Below are positions 36,190 to 45,237 of a DNA stretch of 64,000 bases, piece by piece. Origin of the DNA: CAMDPA01 sp965223035 (GTDB lineage: Bacteria; Pseudomonadota; Alphaproteobacteria; Rhizobiales; Hyphomicrobiaceae). A model generated the notes under the pieces. It ran no database searches, was not told where the DNA came from, and saw only the letters and a program-made list of their open reading frames with translations. The position numbers and the translations under genes were made by a program. The stretch is taken from contig OZ244980.1 of the NCBI GenBank assembly GCA_965223035.1, positions 2,976,001-3,040,000 on the forward strand. Reading direction: 5' to 3'. Within the stretch, counting starts at the first letter, position 1, and every line of letters begins with the position of its first letter.

Positions 36190-36283
36190 AGCAACCTGCC
36201 TTTGATCGGAATCGGAATGATCCCGATTAAAGGCAGAAAGTTGCTCTACACTTTAAGAGCGATCATCTTTGCGCCTTAAATCG
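36186..36283. repeat. Family 1 palindromic repeat, copy 7 (double module, supplies lutC stop)
   Basis: CTAGAGCAACCTGCC, TTTGATCGG with CCGATTAAAG, then AAAGTTGCTCTACACTTTAAG and GATCATCTTTGCGCCTTAAA. The second module is cut short. Confidence 0.85.
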
Positions 36284-36289
36284 TCTCAG

Positions 36290-36385
36290 TGTTCGCTGGA
36301 ACCCGTACGGCGCCCCGACCTGGCCACACACACCATCGTGCTATGGGTTGGCCGGGTGGCGGTGCGGGCCGGCAAGGTTGATCCG
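36290..36385. repeat. Family 2 repeat, copy 5 (degenerate)
   Basis: GCTGGAACCCGTACGGCGCC, ACACCATCGTGCTATGGG and GGCGGTGCGGGCCGGC resemble family 2 arms and centre, with several changes. It directly follows a family 1 copy. No gene in the gap to 36486. Confidence 0.5.
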
Positions 36386-36486
36386 GCTCGGGCGGGAATG
36401 ATCTGGCCAAGGATCTCGCCGTGATGTATCGCGCAAAGGTCGCCGCTGATTTTGGTCCGCCTTGATCGCGATCGTGAACGGCGGCG

Positions 36487-37242
36487 TTATAGGGTCAGCT
36501 CAAACCTGGTCGTCGTCTCCATGTCCTCGCCTGTCCACGAGGTGATCGCCGCCTGCAAGGTGCCGATGTAGGCCGGCTGTCCCTCGCGCAGCACCATCGG
36601 CGCATCATGGCCCGGCACGACGATGGAGCCGGGCTTGGCCCGCCAATGGCTCCAGATCTTTTCGATCGAGGCGGCGCTGATAGCCTTGTCATAGGACATG
36701 TCGGTGTCCCGTGAGATCAACTCCGCCCGGTTCTTAGCCGCGTCGCCGGTAAAGATCAGGTCGTGCTCCGTGCCGTTGAGGACGAACAGCAAACAGCCCG
36801 GCGTGTGGCCCGGGGCATGGTAGACGACAACGCCTGGAAACACCTCCTCTCCGTCACCGACCCTCCGCAACTTGGGCCAGCGCGCAAGCTCGGCCACATA
36901 AAGCTCCGGCACAGAATTCGAGCCCCATGGCAGCGTTGTTGCCCAAGCCATTTCCTCTGCGCCAATCACGATCCGGGCGTGTTGGAACATCACCCAGTTG
37001 ACCGAATGGTCATAATGGCAATGCGTCAGCAGCAGATCGCTGACGTCTTCCGGCTTGAGGCCGCGTGTGGACAGGCCATCGCGGATCAGCTGGCGATAGC
37101 TGAAGCCTCCGGTGTCGACCAAGATGGTGCGGCCCGCGTCCCGCACCAGGGCCAACGTGCTCCAGCCGAGACCGCCATGGCACACCGATTTTCCCGGATA
37201 GCCCTGGACGATGATATCGACCTCGAATGCTCCCACCCGCAT
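36487..37242 (-). CDS. MBL-fold metallo-hydrolase
   Basis: A 251-residue metallo-beta-lactamase fold protein. The metal-binding motif THCHYDHSVN (His74, His76, Asp78, His79) is intact, followed by YHAPGHTPGCLLF (next ligand His) and FTGDAAKN (bridging Asp). PGHDAP near the end gives the last His. The closest style is the N-acyl homoserine lactonase/glyoxalase II-like group, so lactone or thioester hydrolysis is possible. The start at ATG 37242 has GGAG ten bases before it. The frame reads on upstream for 79 codons, through a family 2 repeat; that extension is not believed. Confidence 0.85.
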   Translation of the reverse strand: MRVGAFEVDIIVQGYPGKSVCHGGLGWSTLALVRDAGRTILVDTGGFSYRQLIRDGLSTRGLKPEDVSDLLLTHCHYDHSVNWVMFQHARIVIGAEEMAWATTLPWGSNSVPELYVAELARWPKLRRVGDGEEVFPGVVVYHAPGHTPGCLLFVLNGTEHDLIFTGDAAKNRAELISRDTDMSYDKAISAASIEKIWSHWRAKPGSIVVPGHDAPMVLREGQPAYIGTLQAAITSWTGEDMETTTRFELTL

Positions 37243-37344
37243 ACTGCTCTCCATCGCCGGCCGCGCACTGTCACCTGGCGCTGAAAACCGCTCAACTGGC
37301 CTGGGCGCCAAGCTCGCGAACAACGGCCTCGGCCGACAGCGTTT

Positions 37345-37495
37345 CACGGTCAACTGGAACCATCCCGCGCTCCTGCCCCGTTCCTCCACTGGCCACCCAT
37401 CGCAGGATGTTTTGGGCGGCCCAATGGAGAAACGCTGCGAGGAGCGGTCCGGCACGGCCGATCCGCCTGAAACCGACATGAGCGAGCGGCCGCTC
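37345..37495. repeat. Family 2 repeat, copy 6
   Basis: CAACTGGAACCATCCCGCGC, CCCGTTCCTCCACTGGCC, GGATGTTTTGGGCGGCC and GAGGAGCGGTCCGGCACGGC. It directly abuts the family 1 copy at 37500. Together they fill the gap between the MBL gene and hppA. Confidence 0.7.
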
Positions 37496-37499
37496 CGTG

Positions 37500-37560
37500 C
37501 TAGATCATCGCGCCTTTAATCGGGATCGTTCCGATTCCGATGAAGGGCGGGTTGCTCTAG
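37500..37560. repeat. Family 1 palindromic repeat, copy 8
   Basis: 61 bp, CTAG to CTAG, same as the copy at 33776 except for CCGATGAAGGGCGGG in one arm. It lies 19 bases after the hppA stop on the minus strand, with its CTAGAGCAACC end nearest to hppA. Confidence 0.95.
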
Positions 37561-37579
37561 ATGCGGCCGCGCGCATCCG

Positions 37580-39745
37580 TTAGTGGGCCAGCACCGCCAA
37601 CAGCAGCAAAGCTACGATATTGGTGATCTTGATCGCCGGATTGACGGCGGGGCCGGCGGTGTCCTTGTAGGGATCGCCGACGGTATCGCCGGTGACGGAA
37701 GCCTTGTGCGCCTCCCCACCCTTGATGTGCTTGACGCCCTCGCTGTCGGTGAACCCGTCTTCGATGCTCTTTTTTGCATTATCCCAGGCACCGCCACCCG
37801 ACGTCATCGAAATCGCCACGAACAGTCCGGTGACGATCACCCCCAACAGCATGGCGCCGACGGCGGAGAATGCCGCGCTCTTGCCTGCAACGCCGCCACC
37901 CGCGATGTAGTAGACCGCGATGTAGAGGACGACCGGCGACAGCACCGGCAACAACGATGGGATCACCATCTCCTTGATCGCCGCCCGGGTTAACAGATCG
38001 ACCGCACGCGCATAATCGGGACGGTCTTTACCCTCCATGATGCCGGGCTTTTCACGAAACTGTCGTCGCACCTCCTGCACGATCGAGCCGGCCGCGCGGC
38101 CGACCGCGGTCATCGCGATACCGCCGAACAGGTAGGGGATCAGCCCACCGATCAATAGCCCCACCACCACGTAGGGATTGGACAAGGCGAAATCGGGCTT
38201 CACGCCCTTGAAATACTGGAAGGCTTGCGAGCCTTCCTTGTTGGCCTCGACGGTAAAGTACAGCAGGTCGTAGCTATAGGCTGCGAACAGCACCAACGCG
38301 CCGAGCCCAGCCGAGCCGATCGCATAGCCTTTGGTCACGGCCTTGGTGGTGTTTCCCACCGCATCGAGCGCATCGGTCGATTGACGGACTTCCTTGGGCA
38401 GTCCAGCCATCTCGGCTATGCCGCCGGCATTGTCAGTGACGGGGCCGAACGCGTCGAGGGCGACGACCATGCCCGCCATGCCCAGCATCGTCGTGGTCGC
38501 CACGGCGGTCCCGAACAAGCCTGCCAGGTTGAAGGTGACGACGATGCCGCCAATGATGACGATGGTCGGCAGCGCCGTCGCCTCCAGCGAGACGGCCAAG
38601 CCTTGGATCACGTTGGTGCCGTGCCCCGTCACCGAGGCCTGGGCGATGGAGCGGACCGGTCGTTTACCGACGCCGGTATAGAACTCGGTAATCCATACGA
38701 TGAGGCCGGTGACGGCCAGACCGACGATCCCGCAGATGAACAGATTGGTACCGGTGATCTCCCGCCCGGCCGCGGTGCCAACCACACCCCAGCTGCCCAG
38801 CACAAACTGGGTCGCAATATAAAGCCCGGCCACCGACAGCACGGCAGACGCGAGAAACCCCTTGTAAAGGGCGCCCATGATCGAGTTGTTGGACCCCAAG
38901 CGCACGAAGAAGGTGCCGATGATCGAGGTCACGATGCACGCTGCGCCGACCGCCAGTGGGTACAGCATCATCGATTCCAACGCGCTTTGGCCGCTAAAGA
39001 AGATCGCCGCCAACACCATCGTCGCCACCACCGTGACCGCGTAGGTCTCAAACAGGTCGGCCGCCATGCCGGCACAGTCGCCGACGTTGTCGCCGACATT
39101 GTCAGCGATCGTGGCGGGATTGCGCGGGTCATCCTCCGGAATGCCGGCTTCAACCTTGCCGACCAGGTCGCCGCCGACGTCCGCTCCTTTGGTGAAAATG
39201 CCGCCGCCGAGGCGGGCAAAGATCGAGATCAAGGACGCGCCGAACCCCAACGCCACCAGGGCATCGATCACCGTTCGGTCATTGGGCTTAAGCCCGAGCC
39301 CTACGGTCAAGAACATGTAATAGGCGGACACCCCGAGCAGGGCCAAGCCGGCCACCAACATCCCCGTGACGGCGCCGGATTTAAAGGCGATGTCGAGACC
39401 GGCGGCCAGCGATTGCGTTGCGGCCTGGGCCGTCCTGACATTGGCGCGCACCGATACGTACATGCCGATGTAGCCAGCCAGGCCCGATAGGATAGCGCCA
39501 ATCGCAAATCCCAGGGCCACCTGCCAACCCAGGTAGAACGCCGCGGCAAAGATCACCAATCCGACGATCGAGATCGTGGTGTATTGTCGATTGAGATAGG
39601 CTTGCGCGCCTTCTCGCACCGCACCGGCAATCTCTTGCATGCGGGCCGTGCCCGCGTCGGCAGCCATCACCGATTGGATGGTAAACACCGCGTAGACCAC
39701 CGCAAGCAAACCGCACGCGATGATCACCCAAAGGAATTGTTCCAT
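37580..39745 (-). CDS. hppA: K+-independent membrane-bound proton-translocating pyrophosphatase
   Basis: HppA couples pyrophosphate hydrolysis to proton pumping across the membrane. The 721-residue protein has about 16 helices. The substrate loop DVGGDLVGKVEAGIPEDDPR and DNVGDNVGDCAGMAADLFET are visible, and ALDAFGPVTDNAGGIAEMA follows. GNTTKAVTKGYAIGSAGLGA has the lysine that marks the K+-independent subfamily. ATG 39745 follows AGAGGGGG; the 129-codon upstream extension of the frame is rejected. Pumps of this type are common in photosynthetic and other alphaproteobacteria. Confidence 0.96.
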   Translation of the reverse strand: MEQFLWVIIACGLLAVVYAVFTIQSVMAADAGTARMQEIAGAVREGAQAYLNRQYTTISIVGLVIFAAAFYLGWQVALGFAIGAILSGLAGYIGMYVSVRANVRTAQAATQSLAAGLDIAFKSGAVTGMLVAGLALLGVSAYYMFLTVGLGLKPNDRTVIDALVALGFGASLISIFARLGGGIFTKGADVGGDLVGKVEAGIPEDDPRNPATIADNVGDNVGDCAGMAADLFETYAVTVVATMVLAAIFFSGQSALESMMLYPLAVGAACIVTSIIGTFFVRLGSNNSIMGALYKGFLASAVLSVAGLYIATQFVLGSWGVVGTAAGREITGTNLFICGIVGLAVTGLIVWITEFYTGVGKRPVRSIAQASVTGHGTNVIQGLAVSLEATALPTIVIIGGIVVTFNLAGLFGTAVATTTMLGMAGMVVALDAFGPVTDNAGGIAEMAGLPKEVRQSTDALDAVGNTTKAVTKGYAIGSAGLGALVLFAAYSYDLLYFTVEANKEGSQAFQYFKGVKPDFALSNPYVVVGLLIGGLIPYLFGGIAMTAVGRAAGSIVQEVRRQFREKPGIMEGKDRPDYARAVDLLTRAAIKEMVIPSLLPVLSPVVLYIAVYYIAGGGVAGKSAAFSAVGAMLLGVIVTGLFVAISMTSGGGAWDNAKKSIEDGFTDSEGVKHIKGGEAHKASVTGDTVGDPYKDTAGPAVNPAIKITNIVALLLLAVLAH

Positions 39746-40151
39746 GGATAAACCCCCTCTTACAGGGCGGACATTGGCAACACCGGGCGAACAGCGGACC
39801 TGTTCTCCGATTCCACTACCCCAGCTGGTCACAGAGATGCGCGCGGGACCATGCCAAAACTGGTCCGTCGTTGCAACCTGATCACACTCTAAGCCACAGT
39901 CAGTTTGGCCGCCCCGCTCCCGATGGCACCGATCCTTACCCACTTGCCGCCTGCCGAGGCGCGGCTTGCCCGGGGGCGGGGTAGGTTCAGCGATCCCATT
40001 CAACCCCGGCCCGCGGCAGACGCCCAGTTGCGCGAAATCGACGGTTCGCCCTAATAATTGTGGTCGGGGCGCCCGGCTAGCGCCCTCATCGGCCTTTGAT
40101 TTGGGTAGGGTGAGGCCACACCCGCGCGACACAGTTGTAGGTCAGGTGATC
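39746..40151. other. Intergenic region between divergent hppA and a small gene
   Basis: 406 bases, no recognisable gene. It holds both promoters. A short inverted repeat GGACCA-N9-TGGTCC at 39846-39866, about 100 bases upstream of hppA, is the only structure I see. Confidence 0.4.
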
Positions 40152-40388
40152 ATGACACAAGACCGTACCCCCAGCACCGCTGCGGAGCATGACTTATCGG
40201 CAACGGACGTCGAGGCCCAACTGAGAGAGCGCGGGGACTTTGCGGCCTATCACCTGTCCAAGGCCAAACGGCTTTACGCAGCGGGGAATATGAAGGAGGC
40301 GATCTACCAGGCCGGCGCCTGCCTCGCCCATGATCCACGCAACGCGGAAGCCAGAACGCTGCGCAAACAGGCGCGCGCTGCGCGCTGA
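40152..40388 (+). CDS. Small helical protein, TPR-like
   Basis: A 78-residue protein beginning MTQDRTPSTAAEHDL. It has a tetratricopeptide-like helix pair: FAAYHLSKAKRLYAAGNMKE and AIYQAGACLAHDPRNAEART. Family not established, function unknown. AGGTG precedes the ATG at 40152. The longer open frame from 39966 is unsupported. Confidence 0.6.
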   Translation: MTQDRTPSTAAEHDLSATDVEAQLRERGDFAAYHLSKAKRLYAAGNMKEAIYQAGACLAHDPRNAEARTLRKQARAAR

Positions 40389-40439
40389 CCGGTAACGTCG
40401 TTCCGCATCAAATCCTTATGCATGAGCAAGGAGCACCCC

Positions 40440-41357
40440 ATGGCCAATGATCCGGCCGCACGGTCAACCCGTCAGAAAGGTCCCCTGGTCTGGCTCGACA
40501 TGGATCAAAAAGAGCTGGACGATGCCTATGACCAATCGGTCTATGCCGCCAACCAACCGCAGATTCAGCGTCGGCGCGAGATCTCAACCGCGCGGGTCCG
40601 CGAGGCCCTGGGCGCCCCGCGACGCTTGAAGTATGGCGAGCCCGCGATCGAAGGTATGGACCTGTTCGCAGCCAATTCCAGCGCTGCATCGCCGATCGCG
40701 GTCTACATCCACGGCGGCGCCTGGCGCAGTGGCGTGGCCGCTGACTACCATACGCCCGCGGAGATGTTCGTCGCCGCCGGCGCCCACTACATCGCCGTCG
40801 ACTTCAACAACGTCGGCGACGTCGATGGCAGTCTGTTTGCGATGGTCGACCAGGTCCGCCGCGCCGTGGCCTGGGTTTACACCCATGCCGCCGAATTCCG
40901 TGGCGATCCAAATCAACTCTACGTTTTGGGCCATTCGTCGGGCGGCCATCTCAACAGTTGCGTGGTAACGACCGATTGGGCCGCAGACTTTGGCCTGCCA
41001 CGAAAGATCCTGGCTGGGGCGATGCTATGCTCCGGCATGTATGAACTCACGCCGGTGCGGCTGTCCAAACGATCCGAATACGTTGCGTTCACCGATGCGA
41101 TGGTCGAGAAGCTGTCGGCCATCCGCCACCTCGATAAGATCAACACACCGATCATCCTTGGCTATGGCACGCAAGAGACCCCAGAGTTTCAGCGTCAGGC
41201 GCGAGACTTCTCGGCGGCGCTCACCAAGGCCGGCATCCAGCACGAGTTGATCGTCGGCGAAGGCTACAACCATTTCGAGATTGCGGAAACCCTCTCCAAT
41301 CCGTTCGGCCTGCTGGGGCGGCGTGTGCTGAAGATGATGGGGTTGGGGCCGGGCTGA
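40440..41357 (+). CDS. Alpha/beta hydrolase, arylformamidase-like
   Basis: A 305-residue serine hydrolase. The oxyanion motif HGGAW lies at 91-95 and the nucleophile elbow GHSSGG at 164-169 (Ser166). A catalytic His is likely in EGYNHFEI near residue 280. The HGGxW plus GHSAG-type pattern places it near kynurenine formamidase (KynB-like) and carboxylesterase families. N-formylkynurenine is a candidate substrate, but no other kynurenine gene is present. ATG 40440 is preceded by AAGGAG; an in-frame ATG six codons upstream is possible. Confidence 0.82.
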   Translation: MANDPAARSTRQKGPLVWLDMDQKELDDAYDQSVYAANQPQIQRRREISTARVREALGAPRRLKYGEPAIEGMDLFAANSSAASPIAVYIHGGAWRSGVAADYHTPAEMFVAAGAHYIAVDFNNVGDVDGSLFAMVDQVRRAVAWVYTHAAEFRGDPNQLYVLGHSSGGHLNSCVVTTDWAADFGLPRKILAGAMLCSGMYELTPVRLSKRSEYVAFTDAMVEKLSAIRHLDKINTPIILGYGTQETPEFQRQARDFSAALTKAGIQHELIVGEGYNHFEIAETLSNPFGLLGRRVLKMMGLGPG

Positions 41358-41451
41358 TGTGACCCATGGAATGGTCGCCGGCAATGGCGTGACCGCCCGG
41401 CACCACCTCTAATGGAACGCGGCATTCCGCACCGAAACAACGTTACGCCCG

Positions 41452-42465
41452 ATGACCGACCGCATTCCCGTCACCGTCCTGACCGGCGACCTCGGAGCCG
41501 GCAAGACGACACTGCTCAATCGTATTCTGTCCGACGCCCACGGACGGCGCTATGCCGTGCTCGTCAACGAGTTCGGAGAAATTGGCATCGACAACGACCT
41601 GATCGTCGGCGCCGGCCAGGGGCTGTTCGAACTGGCGAACGGTTGCGTGTGTTGCAGTGTGCGCGGCGATTTGGTCAGGACGCTGCATGGCTTGCTGGCG
41701 AGCCGACCAGCGATCGATGCGATCCTGGTCGAGACCACCGGTCTCGCCGACCCAACGCCGGTTGCCCAGACCTTTCTCGACGACGACATCCTGCAAGTCG
41801 AAACCGAGTTGGATTCCGTCACCACGGTGGTGGACGCCAAGCACATCCTGGCGCGCCTCACCGATAGCCGCGAAGCCGCCGCGCAGGTGGCGTTTGCCGA
41901 CCACATTGTCCTCAACAAGACGGACCTGGTTTCAGCCGAGGCGTTGAGCGCGATCGAAGCCCGGCTCGGTGCGTTGAACCCGATGGCGTCGATCCGCCGC
42001 GCGCAACGCTGTGACGTTGATCCGGCCACGATCTTGGATCACGGCGGCTTCACATTGGAGCGGATCGCCGCACTCACGCACGGCGCAACGGCGTCAGCCA
42101 GCTGTCCCGATCACCATCTTCCCGGCCATCTGGGCCACCCGCATGATCATCACCACGACCACGGCATCACCAGCGTGTCCCTGAGCACGCCTGCCCCGAT
42201 CGACGCCGACCGCTTCACCCGTTGGCTGAATGAACTGGTCGCCGATCGGGGTGTGGACATCTTGCGGGCCAAGGGCATCGTCGCCATTGCCGGCGACGAC
42301 CGGCGCCTCGTGTTGCAGGTCGTCCAATCGTTGCTCGAAGGCGATTTTCAGCGCCCATGGTTATCCGACGAGCCGCGGCTCAGCCGGTTGATTTTCATAG
42401 GCCGGCGGCTTGATGCGGCGGAGCTGGAACGTGGACTGATGGCCTGTGCGGTCGCTGAAACTTGA
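41452..42465 (+). CDS. CobW/COG0523 family metal-binding GTPase
   Basis: A 337-residue G3E-family GTPase. P-loop GDLGAGKT at 12-19, the metal-binding CVCC at 65-68, ETTGLADPTPV (Walker B) and NKTDLVS are present. A His-rich stretch (HPHDHHHDHG) lies before the CobW C-terminal domain. Such proteins act as metal (Zn, Co or Fe) insertases or chaperones. It lies next to the Fe-dependent gentisate dioxygenase-like gene (convergent), so a role in loading that enzyme is conceivable but is inference. Confidence 0.88.
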   Translation: MTDRIPVTVLTGDLGAGKTTLLNRILSDAHGRRYAVLVNEFGEIGIDNDLIVGAGQGLFELANGCVCCSVRGDLVRTLHGLLASRPAIDAILVETTGLADPTPVAQTFLDDDILQVETELDSVTTVVDAKHILARLTDSREAAAQVAFADHIVLNKTDLVSAEALSAIEARLGALNPMASIRRAQRCDVDPATILDHGGFTLERIAALTHGATASASCPDHHLPGHLGHPHDHHHDHGITSVSLSTPAPIDADRFTRWLNELVADRGVDILRAKGIVAIAGDDRRLVLQVVQSLLEGDFQRPWLSDEPRLSRLIFIGRRLDAAELERGLMACAVAET

Positions 42466-42518
42466 GCCCACACGCGCGCGCCGCTATGTCGCCGACCTGT
42501 CGCCAAGGGCCGTCGCGC

Positions 42519-43760
42519 TCACTGCACCAACTGCTCCACCGTGCCATCCGGGCGACGGCCTTGGGCACGATATTGGCCGATCTTGGATAGCAGCGGCACA
42601 TCGGTCATCGTGTAAAGGACGGCATCTTTCGCCCCGTTATTGAGATGGCGCCGCCACAGAAAGTTCGGCACGACAAAGATATCGTTTTCCTCCCAAGAGA
42701 AGGTCTCACCGGCCACCTCCGTCTGCCCTCGCCCCTCCAGCACCACATAAACGGTGCTCGCGGTCTTGCGCTTCGGCCGCGTTTCCTCCCCCGCGCGGAT
42801 CAATTGCGCGCCGAAGCCCAGCGTCGCGAACAACGGAGCACCATTGACCGGATTGACGATGTCCACCGGTACCCCTTCATAGGCGCAGCCGGTCTCGCCC
42901 TTCATCCCTTCCAGCACGGCGCGGATGTCCTGCCCGCGATAATGGATGTTGGGGCTCGTGCCATGGCCGATGCCCCGGTTGTGGGCGAGAAACGCTGGTA
43001 CGAGACCACCAGCGCCATACGCGCGGTGCGAATAACCAGGTGATAACACCGGCTGCTGCATCGGGACGTTGGTCCCAGCATCCAACAGCCCGGCTGGCAC
43101 CTGCTCGTCGAGCCAAATGCAATCCAAAAACTCAAGGATGGGCCAGTCCAGCGTGTCGATCCACACCACCGGCGCATCGCCGTCGTTGCCGTGATCGTGC
43201 CAGGTGCCGTTGGGGGTCAAGATCAAATCACCCCGCAGCGCTTGGCAGCGCTCTCCCTCCACCGTGGTGTAGCCGCCCTGGGAGGACAGGATGGTCCGGC
43301 TGGCGTTCGGCGTGTGCATGTGTGCGCGGGCGAGGTCGCCTGGGTTGTAGATCGACACCGCGCAGCGGATCGTCGACGCCACCTGCAACCGACCACCGAG
43401 CCCGGGATTGGTCAGCAAGAACTGTTGGCGCTCGGCGAACTCCACCGGCGGCACGTCCGCATCGGCAGCGATCTGAGCGATCCTGTCCAAGTAGGGCGAG
43501 ATCTCGCGCCACTTCCAATGATAAGGAGCGGCCTTCATCTGCCCGGCCGCCACCTTGCCTTGTGCCAGGCTGCCGCCATCGCCGACGTCAGTGTGGGTGA
43601 ACCACGGCTTTTGCGCAGGCGCGTTGGCTTGCGTGCGAAGCCAAATGTTGAGATGCGCGGCCTCCCCGTTCAATTGCTCCATCACCTCCCGGGCCTGGGC
43701 TGCCAGTGGGGCGGGGTTGGACGTTTTCACTTGGTCCGCTGGCGTGGCATCGATGGACAT
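42519..43760 (-). CDS. Gentisate 1,2-dioxygenase-like ring-cleaving cupin
   Basis: A 413-residue bicupin. The Fe-binding first cupin has His147 and His149 in AHMHTPNASRTIL and the third-ligand region GTWHDHGND (188-190), matching gentisate, salicylate or 1-hydroxy-2-naphthoate dioxygenases. The second cupin is at about 330-400. Gentisate enzymes are usually near 350 residues, so this one is longer, and substrate choice stays open. It is divergent from a salicylate-hydroxylase-like pair, which supports gentisate or salicylate. Start ATG 43760 follows GGGAG. Confidence 0.82.
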   Translation of the reverse strand: MSIDATPADQVKTSNPAPLAAQAREVMEQLNGEAAHLNIWLRTQANAPAQKPWFTHTDVGDGGSLAQGKVAAGQMKAAPYHWKWREISPYLDRIAQIAADADVPPVEFAERQQFLLTNPGLGGRLQVASTIRCAVSIYNPGDLARAHMHTPNASRTILSSQGGYTTVEGERCQALRGDLILTPNGTWHDHGNDGDAPVVWIDTLDWPILEFLDCIWLDEQVPAGLLDAGTNVPMQQPVLSPGYSHRAYGAGGLVPAFLAHNRGIGHGTSPNIHYRGQDIRAVLEGMKGETGCAYEGVPVDIVNPVNGAPLFATLGFGAQLIRAGEETRPKRKTASTVYVVLEGRGQTEVAGETFSWEENDIFVVPNFLWRRHLNNGAKDAVLYTMTDVPLLSKIGQYRAQGRRPDGTVEQLVQ

Positions 43761-43854
43761 GGTCGAGCTCCCACGGTTCACGCGCTCGGGCCAGCTTGAC
43801 ATGTCGTCAGCTGCGCAGCAATCAACCTCATGCTTCGCTGGGCCCCGGCGCCCC

Positions 43855-43893
43855 TTGACAGCCTAGCCGGCTCGTAACTTAGATATCGAAGTT
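43855..43893 (+). promoter_or_regulatory. Putative promoter with operator palindrome for the Rieske hydroxylase genes
   Basis: TTGACA at 43855-43860, an 18-base gap, then TTAGAT at 43879-43884, a plausible sigma-70 promoter on the plus strand. An 18-bp near-palindrome, AACTTAGATATCGAAGTT (43876-43893), overlaps the -10. It looks like a repressor operator, for example for a MarR-type regulator; no regulator gene is adjacent. Confidence 0.5.
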
Positions 43894-43953
43894 TTACCTG
43901 GGTGCCGCAACACGCATCCGCGCGGGCTGAGCGCAAACGAAGGACGACGGACC

Positions 43954-45228
43954 ATGACTGCAGTTGACCGCTCAACGCGCGCCGAACCGGTCACCGAGGC
44001 GCCGGATCAGGCCTGGCCGGCGCAAGGTCTGGCCCGCGTGCCCTACTGGGTGTTTCAGCGCCAGGACATTTATCAGCGTGAGCAGGCCAACCTGTTTCAA
44101 GGTCCAGTCTGGAGCTTTCTGTGCCTGGAGGTGGAGGTCGCGGAAGCCGGCGATTATCGCACCACCTCGATTGGCGACGCGCCCGTGGTCGTCACCCGCG
44201 ATGGCGATGGCGAGCTACACGCCTTTGAAAACCGTTGCGCCCATCGCGGCGCGCTGATCTGCCTCAACGAACATGGCAAGGGTCAGCGTGACTTCCAGTG
44301 CGTTTATCACGGCTGGAGTTATGACCTTAAAGGCAACCTCACCGGCGTCGCATTCAAGAACGGGGTCAAGGGCAAGGGCGGCATGCCCAAGACCTTCCGC
44401 ATCGACGACCACCACCCACGAAAAGTGCGGCTGGCCAGCTTGCACGGCTTGGTCTTCGGCACCTTCAGCCCCGATGCACCGGACTTGGAGGCTTATCTCG
44501 GGCCTGAGATCGTTCCCCGCATCGCGCGCGTGTTTGCCGGTCGCACGCCCGTCGTGCTCGGCCGCAATACCCAGGTTTTGCCGAACAATTGGAAGCTTTA
44601 CATCGAGAACGTCAAGGACAGCTATCACGCCTCGATCCTGCATCTGTTCTTCACCACGTTTGAGATCAATCAGCTGTCCTACCGCGGCGGCATCGTCGTA
44701 TCGGACGCAGGCGGTCATCACGTCAGCTACAATCAGATCGATCGGGCGGCGGCGATCACCAAGGATTATGGCGCACAGAGCCTGCGCTCCGACAGCAAGT
44801 ACAAGCTCGCAGACCCCACGTTGCTGCAGGGGTTCGACGAGTTCCCCGACGGCATTACCCTGCAGATCCTCACCGTGTTCCCGACGTTTGTTCTGCAGCA
44901 GATCCAGAACTCGATCGCCGTGCGCCGTATTGTGCCAAGGTCGACGGAGCAGACCGATCTGCACTGGACCTATCTCGGCTTCACCGAGGATACACCGGAC
45001 CAGCGTTTAACCCGTCTGAAGCAGCTCAACCTGATCGGTCCGGCCGGCTACATCTCGATGGAGGATGGCTGCGTCGGCGGCTTCGTGCAGCGCGGCATCG
45101 CCGGGGCACCGGGCGCCAATGCGGTGCTGGAGATGGGCGGATTGACCGCTGAATCCAGCGACAGTCGCGTCAATGAAGCCTCGATCCGCGGCTTTTGGAA
45201 GCAGTACCGTGCCCACATGGGTCTTTGA
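43954..45228 (+). CDS. Rieske aromatic-ring hydroxylase large subunit, salicylate 5-hydroxylase-like
   Basis: Catalytic alpha subunit of an aromatic ring-hydroxylating oxygenase, 424 residues. The Rieske 2Fe-2S ligands are Cys95 and His97 (CAHRG) and Cys116 and His119 (CVYHGW). The mononuclear Fe site is ENVKDSYHASILHLF, with His225 and His230. Within the family it resembles NagG-type (salicylate 5-hydroxylase) and other benzoate-type oxygenases. Gentisate from salicylate would feed the divergent cupin. AAGGA precedes the ATG. No ferredoxin or reductase gene is nearby. Confidence 0.85.
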   Translation: MTAVDRSTRAEPVTEAPDQAWPAQGLARVPYWVFQRQDIYQREQANLFQGPVWSFLCLEVEVAEAGDYRTTSIGDAPVVVTRDGDGELHAFENRCAHRGALICLNEHGKGQRDFQCVYHGWSYDLKGNLTGVAFKNGVKGKGGMPKTFRIDDHHPRKVRLASLHGLVFGTFSPDAPDLEAYLGPEIVPRIARVFAGRTPVVLGRNTQVLPNNWKLYIENVKDSYHASILHLFFTTFEINQLSYRGGIVVSDAGGHHVSYNQIDRAAAITKDYGAQSLRSDSKYKLADPTLLQGFDEFPDGITLQILTVFPTFVLQQIQNSIAVRRIVPRSTEQTDLHWTYLGFTEDTPDQRLTRLKQLNLIGPAGYISMEDGCVGGFVQRGIAGAPGANAVLEMGGLTAESSDSRVNEASIRGFWKQYRAHMGL

Positions 45229-45237
45229 GATCAAGCC

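Noticed and set aside
38225..39490. Plus-strand 421-residue frame opposite hppA
   Set aside because: Very polar His/Gln/Asp-rich composition typical of antisense shadow of a membrane protein gene.
39846..39866. GGACCA-N9-TGGTCC as an hppA operator
   Set aside because: Six-base arms are too short to distinguish from chance in this base composition.
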